A DNA stretch of 54,139 nucleotides from Planctomycetota bacterium (GTDB lineage Bacteria; Planctomycetota; Planctomycetia; Gemmatales; Gemmataceae), in NCBI GenBank assembly GCA_016873225.1, contig VGXS01000028.1, forward strand, positions 1 to 54,139, in the 5' to 3' direction. Both the position numbers and the translations under genes were made by a program. The notes below the pieces were generated by a model. That model made no database searches. It was not told where the DNA came from and saw only the letters and a program-made list of their open reading frames with translations. Numbering within the stretch: the stretch's first letter is position 1; the number at the start of each line of letters is the position of its first letter. Below are positions 8,545 to 17,051 of this stretch, piece by piece.

Positions 8545-8994
8545 ATGGCCCTGGAAATCGTCCAAGCCTTGATCAGGTTGGCGGACCGAGACATGGAGGC
8601 GTTGATCAAGCCGATCGCGGCTGAATCCGGAGACATGGAACTGGAGTCGGCGGCGATCCGGCCCGAGGGAATCGTTGTCAAGGGCCGCTACAGCATGGGA
8701 TTCATGAAGGTCGGTGTTGAGCTTGTGCTCACTCCCCGGGCCGAGAACGGCAAGGTTCTCATCGACCTTTCGGCGGTGCGGATGCTGGGAGGCGTGGGCC
8801 TGCCCGGAATGGCGCGCGACCTCATCCTCGACATGATGTCGGAGCAGGTGCGAAGCCTGCCCGGCATGTCGGTGGAGGGCGAGACGATCGCATTCGATCC
8901 CGAGGCCGCCGGCCGGGAGCATGGACTCGAGGTCGCCGCCAAGCTGACGAGCATCGACCTGAAGCCCGGCCAGATGGAAGTGGCGTTCGGCTAG
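8545..8994 (+). CDS. Conserved-looking hypothetical protein (149 aa)
   Basis: Soluble protein of 149 residues without signal peptide. GGAGG at 8535-8539, five bases before ATG 8545, fixes the start; longer frames reaching back to 8353 would swallow the small membrane peptide gene. The sequence alternates beta-rich pieces (ESAAIRPEGIVVKGRYSMGF, VGVELVLTPRAENGKVLIDL) with a helix containing MARDLILDMMSEQVRSLPG. The pattern resembles lipid-binding DUF2993/LmeA-type proteins, but this is only an impression. Its stop codon overlaps the stop codon of the convergent peptidase gene within the palindrome CTAG (8991-8994). Confidence 0.75.
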   Translation: MALEIVQALIRLADRDMEALIKPIAAESGDMELESAAIRPEGIVVKGRYSMGFMKVGVELVLTPRAENGKVLIDLSAVRMLGGVGLPGMARDLILDMMSEQVRSLPGMSVEGETIAFDPEAAGREHGLEVAAKLTSIDLKPGQMEVAFG

Positions 8995-11129
8995 GGAAGC
9001 CTGGGTTCGAAGTTGAGCGCATGGGCGGCGAACGCCCAAATGTCGGCAATCTCCTCGATCTGCATGGCGGTGGGCTTGCCGGCGCCATGCCCGGCCCGGG
9101 TCTCGATCCTGATGAGCATCGGGTTGGGGCCCTTGTGGCATGCCTGCGCCCGCGCCGCGAACTTGAAGCTGTGCCCGGGAACCACGCGGTCGTCGGTGTC
9201 GGCGGTGGTGACGAGGGTGGCCGGATAGGGCGTGCCGGGCTTGAGGTTGTGGTACGGGGAGTACTTGTGAAGAGCCTCGAACTCGTCCTTCTTGTCGCTT
9301 GAGCCGTAGTCGTCCACCCAGTAGCGGCCGGCAGTGAACTTCTGGAAGCGCAGCATGTCCATGACGCCGACGGCGGGCAGGCAGGCGCCGAACAGTTCGG
9401 GACGCTGGGTCATGGCGGCGCCGACGAGCAGGCCGCCGTTGCTGCCGCCCTGGATGGCGATCCTGGAGGGACGGGAATACTTTTCCTTCACGAGGTATTC
9501 GGCCGCGGCGATGAAATCGTCGAAGACATTCTGCTTTTTGGTCTTGGTGCCGGCCTTGTGCCATTCGTCGCCGTATTCGCCGCCACCCCGGAGGTTGGCC
9601 ACGGCGAACACGCCGCCCATCTCCATCCACGCGAGTCGGGACACCGAGAACGACGGGGTGAGCGAGATGTCGAATCCGCCGTAGCCGTACAGGATGACGG
9701 GGTTGTCCCCGTCCTGCTTGAGGCCTTTCCTGGAGGATATGAACATCGGGACCCGGGTTCCGTCGCGGGAGGTGTAAAACACCTGCCGGGTCTCGTAATC
9801 GTCGGGGTTGAAGGCGACCTTGGGCCTGAACCAGGGCTCGCTCTTGCCGGTGAGGGTGTCGAGGCGGAAGACCGAGGCGGGGGTCGTGAAGCCGCTGAAG
9901 GAGTAGAAGGTGTCGTTGTCGGCCATGACGCCGTCGAAACCGCCGGCGGTGCCGATGCCCGGCAGTTCCACCGTGGAGGCCGGCTTGCCCGCATGGTCGA
10001 AAAGGCTCACGCGGGTGCTGGCGTCGCGCAGGTAGGTGGCGACGATGCGACCGGAGGTGAGGGAGGCGCCCTCGAGCTTGTCCTTCGACTGGGGGATGAT
10101 CTCCCTCCATGAGGGAGGGCCCTTGGCGGACAGGTCGGTGGCGACAACGCGGCCGAGCGGCGCGTCGAGGTTGGTCTTGAAATAGGCCTGCGATCCCTTG
10201 TTGCCCAGGAACGACCATTCGTTCTTGAAGTCGGGGATCAGGTCGACCAGCGGCGAACCGGGAACCTTGAGGTCGCGGTACGAAACCCGGTACCGGTGAT
10301 CGGTGCCGACATGGGTGGTGATGAACAGGTAGGCTCCATCCTCGCTGGTTTCCGCCGAGAATCCCCAATCGGGATGGTCGGGTGTGGCAAGGACCAGGGT
10401 GTCGGCGTCCTGAGCCGTGTCGATGGCGTGGTGGAAAACCTTCATGTTCAGGTTGAGCGACTGGAACTGCTGGCCATCCGAGGGCTTGTCGAAGCGCGCG
10501 TAATACAGCCCCTTGGAGTCGCGGGTCCACGACGGGGAGTTGAACTTCACCCAGCGGAGTTCGTCTTTCAGCAGGCGGGAGGTGGTGAGGTCGAGGATGC
10601 GCCAGACAGTCCAGTCGGAACCGGCCTCAGCGACGCCGTAGGCGAGGTAGTGGCCGTCATCGGACGGACTCCATCCCGCCAACGCCACGGTGCCATCCTT
10701 GCTCCATGAGTTCGGGTCGAGGATCACCCGGCCGGGGCCGTCGGCGGCGTCGCGGGCCATCAGCACCGCCTGGTTTTGCAGCCCGTCGTTGCGAACATAC
10801 CACCAGCGGTGGCCACGGTGGGCGGGAGGGGATACCCGCTCATAGTTCCAGAGCGTGGTGAGGCGCTGGCGAATCTTCTCGCGGGTCTTGAGCTTGCCGA
10901 GGTAGTCGAATGTGACCTTGTTTTGGGCGGTCACCCAGGCCCGCACATCGGGATTGGTCCGGACATCGTCCTCGAGCCAGCGGTACGGGTCGGCCACCTT
11001 GGTGCCGTGGTAGTCGTCCACCTGGTCGACGGCCTTGGTTGCGGGATAGGTGATCGTGTCGGCGGCCATGGGAGTTCCGGCGAGGGTAAGAAGGCCCGAA
11101 AGCGTCAACAAGCGCGCGAATCGAAGCAT
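8991..11129 (-). CDS. Exported prolyl oligopeptidase, S9A family (712 aa)
   Basis: Serine peptidase that cleaves short peptides after proline. A signal peptide covers about residues 1-22 (LLTLSGLLTLAGTPMAAD). The N-terminal propeller part includes YPATKAVDQVDDYHGTKVAD and DPYRWLEDD, both typical of the family. The C-terminal alpha/beta hydrolase domain carries the full triad: S563 in GGSNGG, D646 in DTDDRVVPGH and H681 in RAGHGAG. The length of 712 matches the usual 680-720. The signal peptide predicts periplasmic action. The gene stands alone; its stop meets that of the plus-strand gene at CTAG. It is divergent from cysH, with about 190 bases between the two starts. Confidence 0.95.
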   Translation of the reverse strand: MLRFARLLTLSGLLTLAGTPMAADTITYPATKAVDQVDDYHGTKVADPYRWLEDDVRTNPDVRAWVTAQNKVTFDYLGKLKTREKIRQRLTTLWNYERVSPPAHRGHRWWYVRNDGLQNQAVLMARDAADGPGRVILDPNSWSKDGTVALAGWSPSDDGHYLAYGVAEAGSDWTVWRILDLTTSRLLKDELRWVKFNSPSWTRDSKGLYYARFDKPSDGQQFQSLNLNMKVFHHAIDTAQDADTLVLATPDHPDWGFSAETSEDGAYLFITTHVGTDHRYRVSYRDLKVPGSPLVDLIPDFKNEWSFLGNKGSQAYFKTNLDAPLGRVVATDLSAKGPPSWREIIPQSKDKLEGASLTSGRIVATYLRDASTRVSLFDHAGKPASTVELPGIGTAGGFDGVMADNDTFYSFSGFTTPASVFRLDTLTGKSEPWFRPKVAFNPDDYETRQVFYTSRDGTRVPMFISSRKGLKQDGDNPVILYGYGGFDISLTPSFSVSRLAWMEMGGVFAVANLRGGGEYGDEWHKAGTKTKKQNVFDDFIAAAEYLVKEKYSRPSRIAIQGGSNGGLLVGAAMTQRPELFGACLPAVGVMDMLRFQKFTAGRYWVDDYGSSDKKDEFEALHKYSPYHNLKPGTPYPATLVTTADTDDRVVPGHSFKFAARAQACHKGPNPMLIRIETRAGHGAGKPTAMQIEEIADIWAFAAHALNFEPRLP

Positions 11130-11240
11130 GAGGGTGCCCCCGATGGGTGGTTCGAGTGCCTAGCCAAAGGCCATGGTAGCCGGAAGCCCGCTTCGGCCAA
11201 GCCCCCCAGAAGCGCAACCCTGAAGGCCAATGCTCGGTGA

Positions 11241-11287
11241 AACTTTGTGATGAAGCCAACTTTTGTGATGCGATCAACTTAGTTATG
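11241..11287 (+). promoter_or_regulatory. Three direct repeats overlapping the likely cysH promoter
   Basis: AACTTTGTGATG (11241-11252), AACTTTTGTGATG (11258-11270) and AACTTAGTTATG (11276-11287) recur every 17-18 bases. The third copy contains a near-consensus -10 box, TATGAT (11284-11289), which would place the transcript start near 11296, just before the chosen cysH start. The position suits a repressor site. The Rrf2 regulator encoded by the second gene of the transcript is the obvious candidate. Confidence 0.55.
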
Positions 11288-11320
11288 ATTGAATGGGGGA
11301 TTTGGGTCCGGAGTCAGTTC

Positions 11321-12073
11321 ATGTCGATGGAGGCGCTGGCACAGCCCGGAAGGCGGCCCAACGGCCCGCCACCCGAGTTGGCGGCGGAAATCGCGGATCA
11401 GGCGGCCCTTCTGGATCATGCCGATCCCGAAGCGATCCTGAGCTGGGCCGCGGGCCGCTTCGGCGCCGGCCTCACCATGGCCACCGCCTTCGGCGTCGAA
11501 GGGTGCCTTATCCTTCACTTTCTCGCGAAAATCGCCCCGGGCACCCGCGTGTTCAACCTCGACACGGGCTACCAGTTCGCGCAGACACTGCGTCTCAGGG
11601 AACGCATCCGCGAAAAGTATGGGATCGAGGTGGAAATGGTCAGGCCTTCCACAACGGTCGCCGAATACGAGACCGAACATGGCGGACCTCTCCACCGGCA
11701 TCGTCCCGACCAGTGCTGCCACGACCGCAAGGTGATTCCCCTGCGCCGCGCCGTGGCGGGTTACACCGCCTGGATTTCGGGCATTCGCGCCGAGGAAACC
11801 GCCCACCGGGCAGGCGGCAAGGTGGTGCAGTGGGATGCGAAATTCGGGCTGACGAAGGTGAATCCCCTGCTCAATTGGACCCGCAAGAAGGTATGGAGTT
11901 CCGTCATCGCCTGGGGCGTCCCCTACAACGAGCTTCACGACCAGGGTTACGACAGCATCGGCTGTGAACCCTGCACCGCTCCGGGTGAAGGCCGCGAGGG
12001 CCGATGGGGCGGACAGGCCAAGAATGAGTGCGGGCTGCATATCCAGGAACACGAGCACGGCAGCGGCATCTGA
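11321..12073 (+). CDS. cysH: Phosphoadenylyl/adenylyl-sulfate reductase, APS-type (250 aa)
   Basis: Reduces activated sulfate to sulfite in assimilatory sulfur metabolism. C132-C133 (QCCHDRK) and C215-x2-C218 (CEPC) are the four ligands of the [4Fe-4S] cluster that marks APS reductases, and C237 in NECGLH is the catalytic cysteine. The nucleotide-binding core has TAFGVEGCLILH and FNLDTGYQF. ATG 11321 is chosen because GGAG (11310-11313) lies seven bases before it and because the longer frame back to 11237 would run through the promoter repeats. The Rrf2 regulator gene follows after a single base. No sulfate permease or adenylyltransferase gene is in the window. Confidence 0.95.
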   Translation: MSMEALAQPGRRPNGPPPELAAEIADQAALLDHADPEAILSWAAGRFGAGLTMATAFGVEGCLILHFLAKIAPGTRVFNLDTGYQFAQTLRLRERIREKYGIEVEMVRPSTTVAEYETEHGGPLHRHRPDQCCHDRKVIPLRRAVAGYTAWISGIRAEETAHRAGGKVVQWDAKFGLTKVNPLLNWTRKKVWSSVIAWGVPYNELHDQGYDSIGCEPCTAPGEGREGRWGGQAKNECGLHIQEHEHGSGI

Positions 12074-12074
12074 C

Positions 12075-12506
12075 ATGAAACTTTCCGCCAAGGCTGAATA
12101 TGGTTGCGTGGCGCTGCTCGAACTGGCGAGGGCGGATAGTACCGGGCAGCCGGTTCGCATTCGCAGCATCGCCGCCAGCCAGGGGATTCCCGAGCGGTTT
12201 CTCGTGCAGATTCTCCTCGTGTTGAAGTCCGCCGGCCTAGTCGAGAGCACCCGGGGAGCCTCGGGTGGTTACCGGCTTTCCCGCGAGCCGGCGGAAATCA
12301 CCGTCCTGGATGTCATGGAGGCCGTGGACGGCAGGTCGGGACCATCCCGCGCCGACTCGGGCGCGGGCGGGCATCCCGTGGGTCGGGCCCTTGTCGGCAT
12401 CTGGCGCGAGGCCGAGGCCAGGGAAAGGGAATTCCTCAGCGGCATCACGCTTCTGGATGTTTTGGCCAGGATCGAGTCGCCCGATGATTCGACCTATCAG
12501 ATTTGA
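12075..12506 (+). CDS. Rrf2 family transcriptional regulator (143 aa)
   Basis: Winged helix-turn-helix regulator of the Rrf2 family. It begins MKLSAKAEYG, the usual Rrf2 start, followed by the recognition helix region IRSIAASQGIPERFLVQIL and the wing STRGASGGYRLSR. The three cysteines that hold an Fe-S cluster in IscR and NsrR are missing; the only cysteine is C11. It is therefore more like CymR-type members, which work with cysteine synthesis enzymes. It is coupled to cysH (one base between stop and start), which supports a role in sulfur or cysteine control, probably including its own operon through the repeats at 11241-11287. Confidence 0.92.
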   Translation: MKLSAKAEYGCVALLELARADSTGQPVRIRSIAASQGIPERFLVQILLVLKSAGLVESTRGASGGYRLSREPAEITVLDVMEAVDGRSGPSRADSGAGGHPVGRALVGIWREAEAREREFLSGITLLDVLARIESPDDSTYQI

Positions 12507-12515
12507 GTTGACGAT

Positions 12516-13007
12516 TCAGGCCGCCGAGCGCATCCGCGAGGTGACGCCCTCAAGTCCGCGGCTTCTGGCCCACTGTCGGGCCTTGATGAATCCATCGGGC
12601 CCGCTCACCGGAAAGTGAAGCGACCGCAACGCGACAAGATCCTCCACTGTTTCCAGGGTGGCATGCACCGATGAGGGGAGGATCACGGTTTCCGCGCGTT
12701 CCCCGCAAGGTTCCCAACCCAAAATCGCGATGGCCTGGCCGATTTTCCATATCGGCGCCGGCATCACCGCGGCCAGTTCGGAACCGGCGTTGTCGATGGC
12801 CCACGACCAGCACGCCTCGTTCGACCAGGAGGCGGGAAACCGGATTCCCAGGAGCGGTTCGGGATGATGCGGCGATTCGCGCATCAGCAGTCTCACGCCT
12901 GAAAAGTCGGCGAGTTCCTCCTCCCGGAAGGGCGCGTAAATCGAGTCGGCGTCGAGGACCAGTTTGATGGAACCTTCTCCCCGCCGAAGTCCGGTCTTCC
13001 TGCTCAT
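12516..13007 (-). CDS. Hypothetical protein (163 aa)
   Basis: No family recognised. The product has a basic start (MSRKTGLRRGEGSIKLVL), no signal peptide and a central tryptophan-rich part (FPASWSNEACWSWAIDNAG), followed by PIWKIGQAIAILGWEPCGE. It ends close to the stop of rrf2 on the other strand. It follows the transglutaminase-like gene by 22 bases on the same strand, so the two are probably co-transcribed. Confidence 0.7.
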   Translation of the reverse strand: MSRKTGLRRGEGSIKLVLDADSIYAPFREEELADFSGVRLLMRESPHHPEPLLGIRFPASWSNEACWSWAIDNAGSELAAVMPAPIWKIGQAIAILGWEPCGERAETVILPSSVHATLETVEDLVALRSLHFPVSGPDGFIKARQWARSRGLEGVTSRMRSAA

Positions 13008-13029
13008 GATTTCCCGCCCCCGCGCCTTG

Positions 13030-14550
13030 TCAGTCGCCCAGGTCGACCCTGACGACCTCCCCTTTCAGCCGCCCAACCAGCCTCTGCACGGAAAGAAGGG
13101 GAGCCAGCGACTCCACCTTATCCCATGAGTGGTCCGACACCTTGATGTGGCCCGCGCCGACCCCGCCTTGTCCCAAGGTTCCATCCAGGCCGATCCACTG
13201 CCCGTCGATGAACACTTCCGTCCACATATGGAATCCCAGTGCCGGCTTCCCGCCCTTCTCCACATAAAGCAGCCCGATGGCCGTGCGGGCGGGCAAGTTG
13301 CTGGCCCGGCACAGCGCGGCCAGCGCCAGCGCCGCGTGGCGGCAATCGCCCCGCCAGGTGGAGCAGAATTCCGACGCGGGCACCAGGGCGGCCGCGGCAT
13401 CCGGCCTCAGGTTGCGGCTGACATATCGCTCAAGCCTCAGCGCCGCGGTCCAGCAATCGTCCTCGAATCCGCCGGCCCGTTGCGCCAGTTCCCGGATCCT
13501 TGGATGATCGGTGTCGATGAACTTGCTGGTTCCCGTGAACTCGCGGCCGGCGTCCGGGGCGCCCACCACCCGCCGCGGCTTCTGGCCCTTGCGCGAGACC
13601 ACTTCCGTTCCGCCATCGGCGGCGGGCCGGGCCTGCTGTCGCTCGTCGTTGGCCAGTTCCAGCGGTTCGCCCGTGGGTTCCTTCCACAGCAACCTCAACA
13701 CCACGGCCCGGACCATGCGCGCGTTGGGTATCGGCCGGTCGAGTCCCACGAGGCTCGAATCCCCTAGATCACGCATCGGCGAGACCTTGGCGCTTTCCGA
13801 AACCCCTTCCCGGGTCGACAGGTCGAGCGTGACAAGACCCATGCCGTCGAGTTCGAACTGCCGCCTGACAATCCGTCCGGCCGGGTCGATCCACCAGCGC
13901 GTCTGACCCAGGGTAGGGGCGCCCGGCTGGAGGATCCGTGGCTGCCAACTCACCTTCTGGCATGGCGCCTTGGCACCGCCCTGGTCGATCGCCTCCTGCG
14001 AGATCGTCCCCTCGAGGCCCACGACAAGGTTGACCAGCGGTTCGTGTGCCAGCACGCGATACGGCCCCTGCCCCGAAAGGGGAAGCCTTTCCCGGGACCG
14101 AAGCCCCGTCACTTCCGGCGCCCAGGCGAGTTGGCGGCCCGGCCTGCCAAGGAGATCATCCACCCTGAAGAGCGTCGGATCACCCTCCAGCGGCCGTCCC
14201 TGAAGATGCAGGAACGCCTTTCCGTTGTGGACTTGCCTTAGTGAAAAACCGGTGACCTTGCCGTCCTCGGTTTCGGTGTTGGAGTATTCCTGCGTGAGGG
14301 CCACGATGGCTCCATACCGGCGGACACGGAGTTCCAAGGTTTGTTTCACTGTCCAGCCGTCGGCGGTGGCCTGCTCCTGATGCCTCCATGAACCGACAGG
14401 CTGGCCATCGACCCGGGCGATGTACCAGATGTCCGCCTGGCCCTGAGGCTGCGCCCGGGCGGGTTGAAGCGCCAGGGCTAGCAAGGCGGCCAAGCTTACC
14501 AGCAGGGCCACGGGAATCATGATGGCCAGTTTTCGCCAGCGGGCGGGCAT
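13030..14550 (-). CDS. Exported transglutaminase-like protein (506 aa)
   Basis: Papain-like transglutaminase-core protein. A signal peptide or anchor covers about residues 1-35 (MPARWRKLAIMIPVALLV then AALLALALQPARAQ). About 300 residues without assigned domain follow. The C-terminal transglutaminase-like core carries C403 in WRGDCRHAA, H441 in GFHMWTEVF and D456 in LDGTLGQGG, a full Cys-His-Asp triad. Such bacterial proteins act as peptidases or cross-linkers in the envelope; the substrate here is unknown. ATG 14550 is preferred because it places the signal peptide at the N-terminus; ATG 14586 would add 12 residues. Confidence 0.87.
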   Translation of the reverse strand: MPARWRKLAIMIPVALLVSLAALLALALQPARAQPQGQADIWYIARVDGQPVGSWRHQEQATADGWTVKQTLELRVRRYGAIVALTQEYSNTETEDGKVTGFSLRQVHNGKAFLHLQGRPLEGDPTLFRVDDLLGRPGRQLAWAPEVTGLRSRERLPLSGQGPYRVLAHEPLVNLVVGLEGTISQEAIDQGGAKAPCQKVSWQPRILQPGAPTLGQTRWWIDPAGRIVRRQFELDGMGLVTLDLSTREGVSESAKVSPMRDLGDSSLVGLDRPIPNARMVRAVVLRLLWKEPTGEPLELANDERQQARPAADGGTEVVSRKGQKPRRVVGAPDAGREFTGTSKFIDTDHPRIRELAQRAGGFEDDCWTAALRLERYVSRNLRPDAAAALVPASEFCSTWRGDCRHAALALAALCRASNLPARTAIGLLYVEKGGKPALGFHMWTEVFIDGQWIGLDGTLGQGGVGAGHIKVSDHSWDKVESLAPLLSVQRLVGRLKGEVVRVDLGD

Positions 14551-14868
14551 TCCGGGTCCCCGGTCATGGTGTGTGCCACCAACCATCGGGTTCCAAGGGG
14601 GGAATCAATGAGGGTAATCGTGCGAGTTGTGGGTAGCTTGGGAGAGATTTGTGTTAGTTTGGGGGATGTTTTCTGATCGGTCAAGAAAGCCGCTTGGATA
14701 ATTTTGGTTGATTGGGGTGTTGGGGTTCTGAATTCCGGGAACAACCCACATCCGCCGAATGATCGCCAAAATATTTTATCAAAAAATGAAGTCTGTCCCG
14801 TCCTCCCATTCCTCCATCCCCCATAGATTGCAGAAGCGGGTTTCGCCGGCACGACACAGGGTGGATTC
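14551..14868. other. Intergenic region between divergent genes, no gene recognised
   Basis: About 320 bases between the transglutaminase-like gene (minus) and the gene at 14869 (plus). The middle (about 14600-14790) is richer in A and T than its surroundings and has G/T-rich runs on the plus strand. A minus-strand frame crosses it but has a repetitive, low-quality translation. Promoters for both neighbours probably lie here; no clear -35/-10 pair was found. Confidence 0.5.
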
Positions 14869-15513
14869 ATGACCGACGACCAATTTCGCTTCCTGTCCGG
14901 CGACGAGGAAATGGAAGGATGGGAAGCCGACGGAGGGTTTCAACTCTCCCCCGCCATCATTCCCATGCCTGACAGCCTCTGGCGACCACGGGAGGCCTAC
15001 CGCAGCGGCATTCATCGCGTCGGCAATCGCAAGGTGCCTACCCTGGCCGCCACGATTTCCGCCGAACGAATCCTTCCGGTGTTCCTCGACCTTGTCGCAC
15101 CGATGGGGCCGAGCGTGGATGTGGTGCTTGAGACCGGCCATGGCTCGCGCGAGGGCAAGCACCGGGACCTTGCCCGGGAAGGAATCGACCTCACCGTGCT
15201 ATCCAGCCACCTGCTCGACTTCGAGGATTACCTTCTCGCCGACGGGCTAACGGGCCTCGTGGTCTGTTCGCAGGCCGACAGGCCGCTTCAGGAGGTCCAG
15301 CTCGACGAGCACAAGGTGCTGGTCGTTTACGCCTACGACCTCAGGCCCTTCATCGAAGTGATGAACCGGCATGGAATCCGTGAGGAAAGGGAGATGATGC
15401 TCATCCTCGAGGACGAACACGCCCATCGTTCAAGGCCGGAGCATCCCTCGATGTTCCAAACGCTGGCGACACGCTTGTCGATGAGCGAGGCCGCGGAAAC
15501 CGCCGGATCGTAA
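14869..15513 (+). CDS. Hypothetical protein (214 aa)
   Basis: Soluble acidic protein with no signal peptide or membrane segment. The translated sequence looks genuinely coding, for example ILPVFLDLVAPMGPSVDVVL, DLTVLSSHLLDFEDYLLADG and HKVLVVYAYDLRPFIEVMNR, a mixed alpha/beta pattern. GGGTGG just before ATG 14869 is an acceptable ribosome binding site. No family is recognised and neighbours give no hint, as both flanking genes are on the other strand. Confidence 0.78.
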   Translation: MTDDQFRFLSGDEEMEGWEADGGFQLSPAIIPMPDSLWRPREAYRSGIHRVGNRKVPTLAATISAERILPVFLDLVAPMGPSVDVVLETGHGSREGKHRDLAREGIDLTVLSSHLLDFEDYLLADGLTGLVVCSQADRPLQEVQLDEHKVLVVYAYDLRPFIEVMNRHGIREEREMMLILEDEHAHRSRPEHPSMFQTLATRLSMSEAAETAGS

Positions 15514-15526
15514 AGCGGCGGCGGGA

Positions 15527-16936
15527 CTAGGGAAGGGGAAGGTCTCGGAATTCAAAGGGAACCGAGTGTTCGGTGGTTTCCCACACGGTGTACACCAGCT
15601 TGGCGGGTGGTCCGACTTGTCCCCGGGGCGGCGGCATGCCGGGAATACCCGGGGCCCGGGGCCGCGGGTTGGCGCCCGCGGGCGGCACGGCGAAGGTGAA
15701 GGTTAGTTGGGCGAAATTCGGGCCGCTGTTGCCCCATGAACTGCCCTGATTCATGAACTTCCTGCCTTGGGCATCCTGCAGTTCGATCCTTTGGTAAAGG
15801 GAGTTGAGCCAGGTGTAGTCGCCGCTGGTGGCGCCATCCTTGCCTTCCCGCACGGCCAGTTTCACGGTCACGAGCTTGGCGGGAGTTTCCTGGGCATCCT
15901 CGATCGTGAATGTGGTGGTGCCGATGGTGGCGGTCTGGCCCTTGGCCTTGAGGATTTCCGTCGTGAGTGGCACGGGCTTCTGCTCGACAAGCAGGACACA
16001 GGAAACGGAACCGCGCACAAGCTTGATGTGGGTTGAACGCTCGCTGGCGCGACGCATCGCGGCGGTGAATCCCTGCGATTGAGACCTGTAGCCATTGCCA
16101 TACCGGCTCACATGGCGGACGGCGCCCCCGTTCCAGCCGGGTTCACCCGGAAGCGGCCCCATCAAGGACTGGTCGAGGTTGTCGATGGCCATGCTGAGGC
16201 GGGGTTCGGCGACTCCCAGCAGCGGAAGCCTCGGCTCGGCGTTGATGTTCAGGCCCAGGGTGAGGGAATCGGTGCGGCGGTTGGTGGCGCCGGCGCCCTG
16301 GTTCAGGTCGATGTTGCGAAAGTTCTGCACATTGGTCGCAGTAACTCGGAACGGGCCGTCGTACCAGGCATGCTCGGGCGGCTGGCCTTGGCCCAGGCGG
16401 ATGCGGTCGTCCGCCGGGTGTCCGAAGCCTTGCTGGACGACACACCCGGCCTGCTTGCCGGCCATGTCGAGGGCCTGCAGCAATGGCACGCGCCCGCGGG
16501 GCAATTGGACCGGCTTGTCCTGAAGGTTGGGCCAGGTCTCGATCCCGTAGCCGGTCTGGCCGGCGAAGTCCTTGATGAGATCCTTCAGCGGAACTTGGCC
16601 ATCCTTGATGTCAACCATCCGGGGAGCCAGCCTGATGGAATGCTCGATGACGGAAAGAAGCTCGGAGGCCCTTTTCCGGACTTCCAGGTCCGCATGCTCC
16701 CGCGCGGCCTTGAGCGCGGGGATGGCCGGGGCGCCCATGTCCTTGAGTCGGCTCTCGGCGCCTTGGCGCCGCTCGAAGTTCTCGTCGCCCAGGGCCTCGA
16801 TGGCCGACTTGATGGCCTCGGGTTGCGGGGTCTGACCCAGGAGGAAGAACCCGATCGCCAGTGAACCACCCAACGCGGTTGCCACGCCAGGACTCCCGTT
16901 GCGCGGGCGCTGTTCAAGCCGCGCCCCACGGAGCAT
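15527..16936 (-). CDS. Exported HEAT-repeat protein with STN-like segment (469 aa)
   Basis: Probable envelope protein. A hydrophobic segment at about residues 20-34 (ALGGSLAIGFFLLGQ) is followed by a HEAT-type helical unit (IKSAIEALGDENFERRQGAE to VRKRASELLSVIEHS). Next comes a segment like the small secretin N-terminal (STN) domain (VPLKDLIKDFAGQTGYGIE to ALDMAGKQAGCVVQQGFG). The rest is beta-rich and ends in a proline-rich linker (ANPRPRAPGIPGMPPPRG) and a final strand region. HEAT plus STN-like exported proteins are common in Planctomycetota; their role is not known. ATG 16936 is the first good start. Longer frames to 17284 give low-complexity Arg/Pro sequence and are not believed. Confidence 0.82.
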   Translation of the reverse strand: MLRGARLEQRPRNGSPGVATALGGSLAIGFFLLGQTPQPEAIKSAIEALGDENFERRQGAESRLKDMGAPAIPALKAAREHADLEVRKRASELLSVIEHSIRLAPRMVDIKDGQVPLKDLIKDFAGQTGYGIETWPNLQDKPVQLPRGRVPLLQALDMAGKQAGCVVQQGFGHPADDRIRLGQGQPPEHAWYDGPFRVTATNVQNFRNIDLNQGAGATNRRTDSLTLGLNINAEPRLPLLGVAEPRLSMAIDNLDQSLMGPLPGEPGWNGGAVRHVSRYGNGYRSQSQGFTAAMRRASERSTHIKLVRGSVSCVLLVEQKPVPLTTEILKAKGQTATIGTTTFTIEDAQETPAKLVTVKLAVREGKDGATSGDYTWLNSLYQRIELQDAQGRKFMNQGSSWGNSGPNFAQLTFTFAVPPAGANPRPRAPGIPGMPPPRGQVGPPAKLVYTVWETTEHSVPFEFRDLPLP

Positions 16937-17051
16937 CGTAATGGCGGGGGCCCGGCATTCGCAATCGGCCACTTGAGGAAATCCGTGAACAAATTCGGTG
17001 CTGATGTGCCGGTCGCGACGGCTTTGCCGGCTGGCCGATAAGGGATTCGGC

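Noticed and set aside
11237..11320. Upstream extension of cysH to the TTG/ATG codons at 11237-11288
   Set aside because: The extension would translate the direct repeats and the -10 box; ATG 11321 has a good ribosome binding site and gives a normal length.
11279..12250. 323-codon minus-strand frame over cysH and rrf2
   Set aside because: cysH and rrf2 have all key residues on the plus strand; the opposite frame has no recognisable domain.
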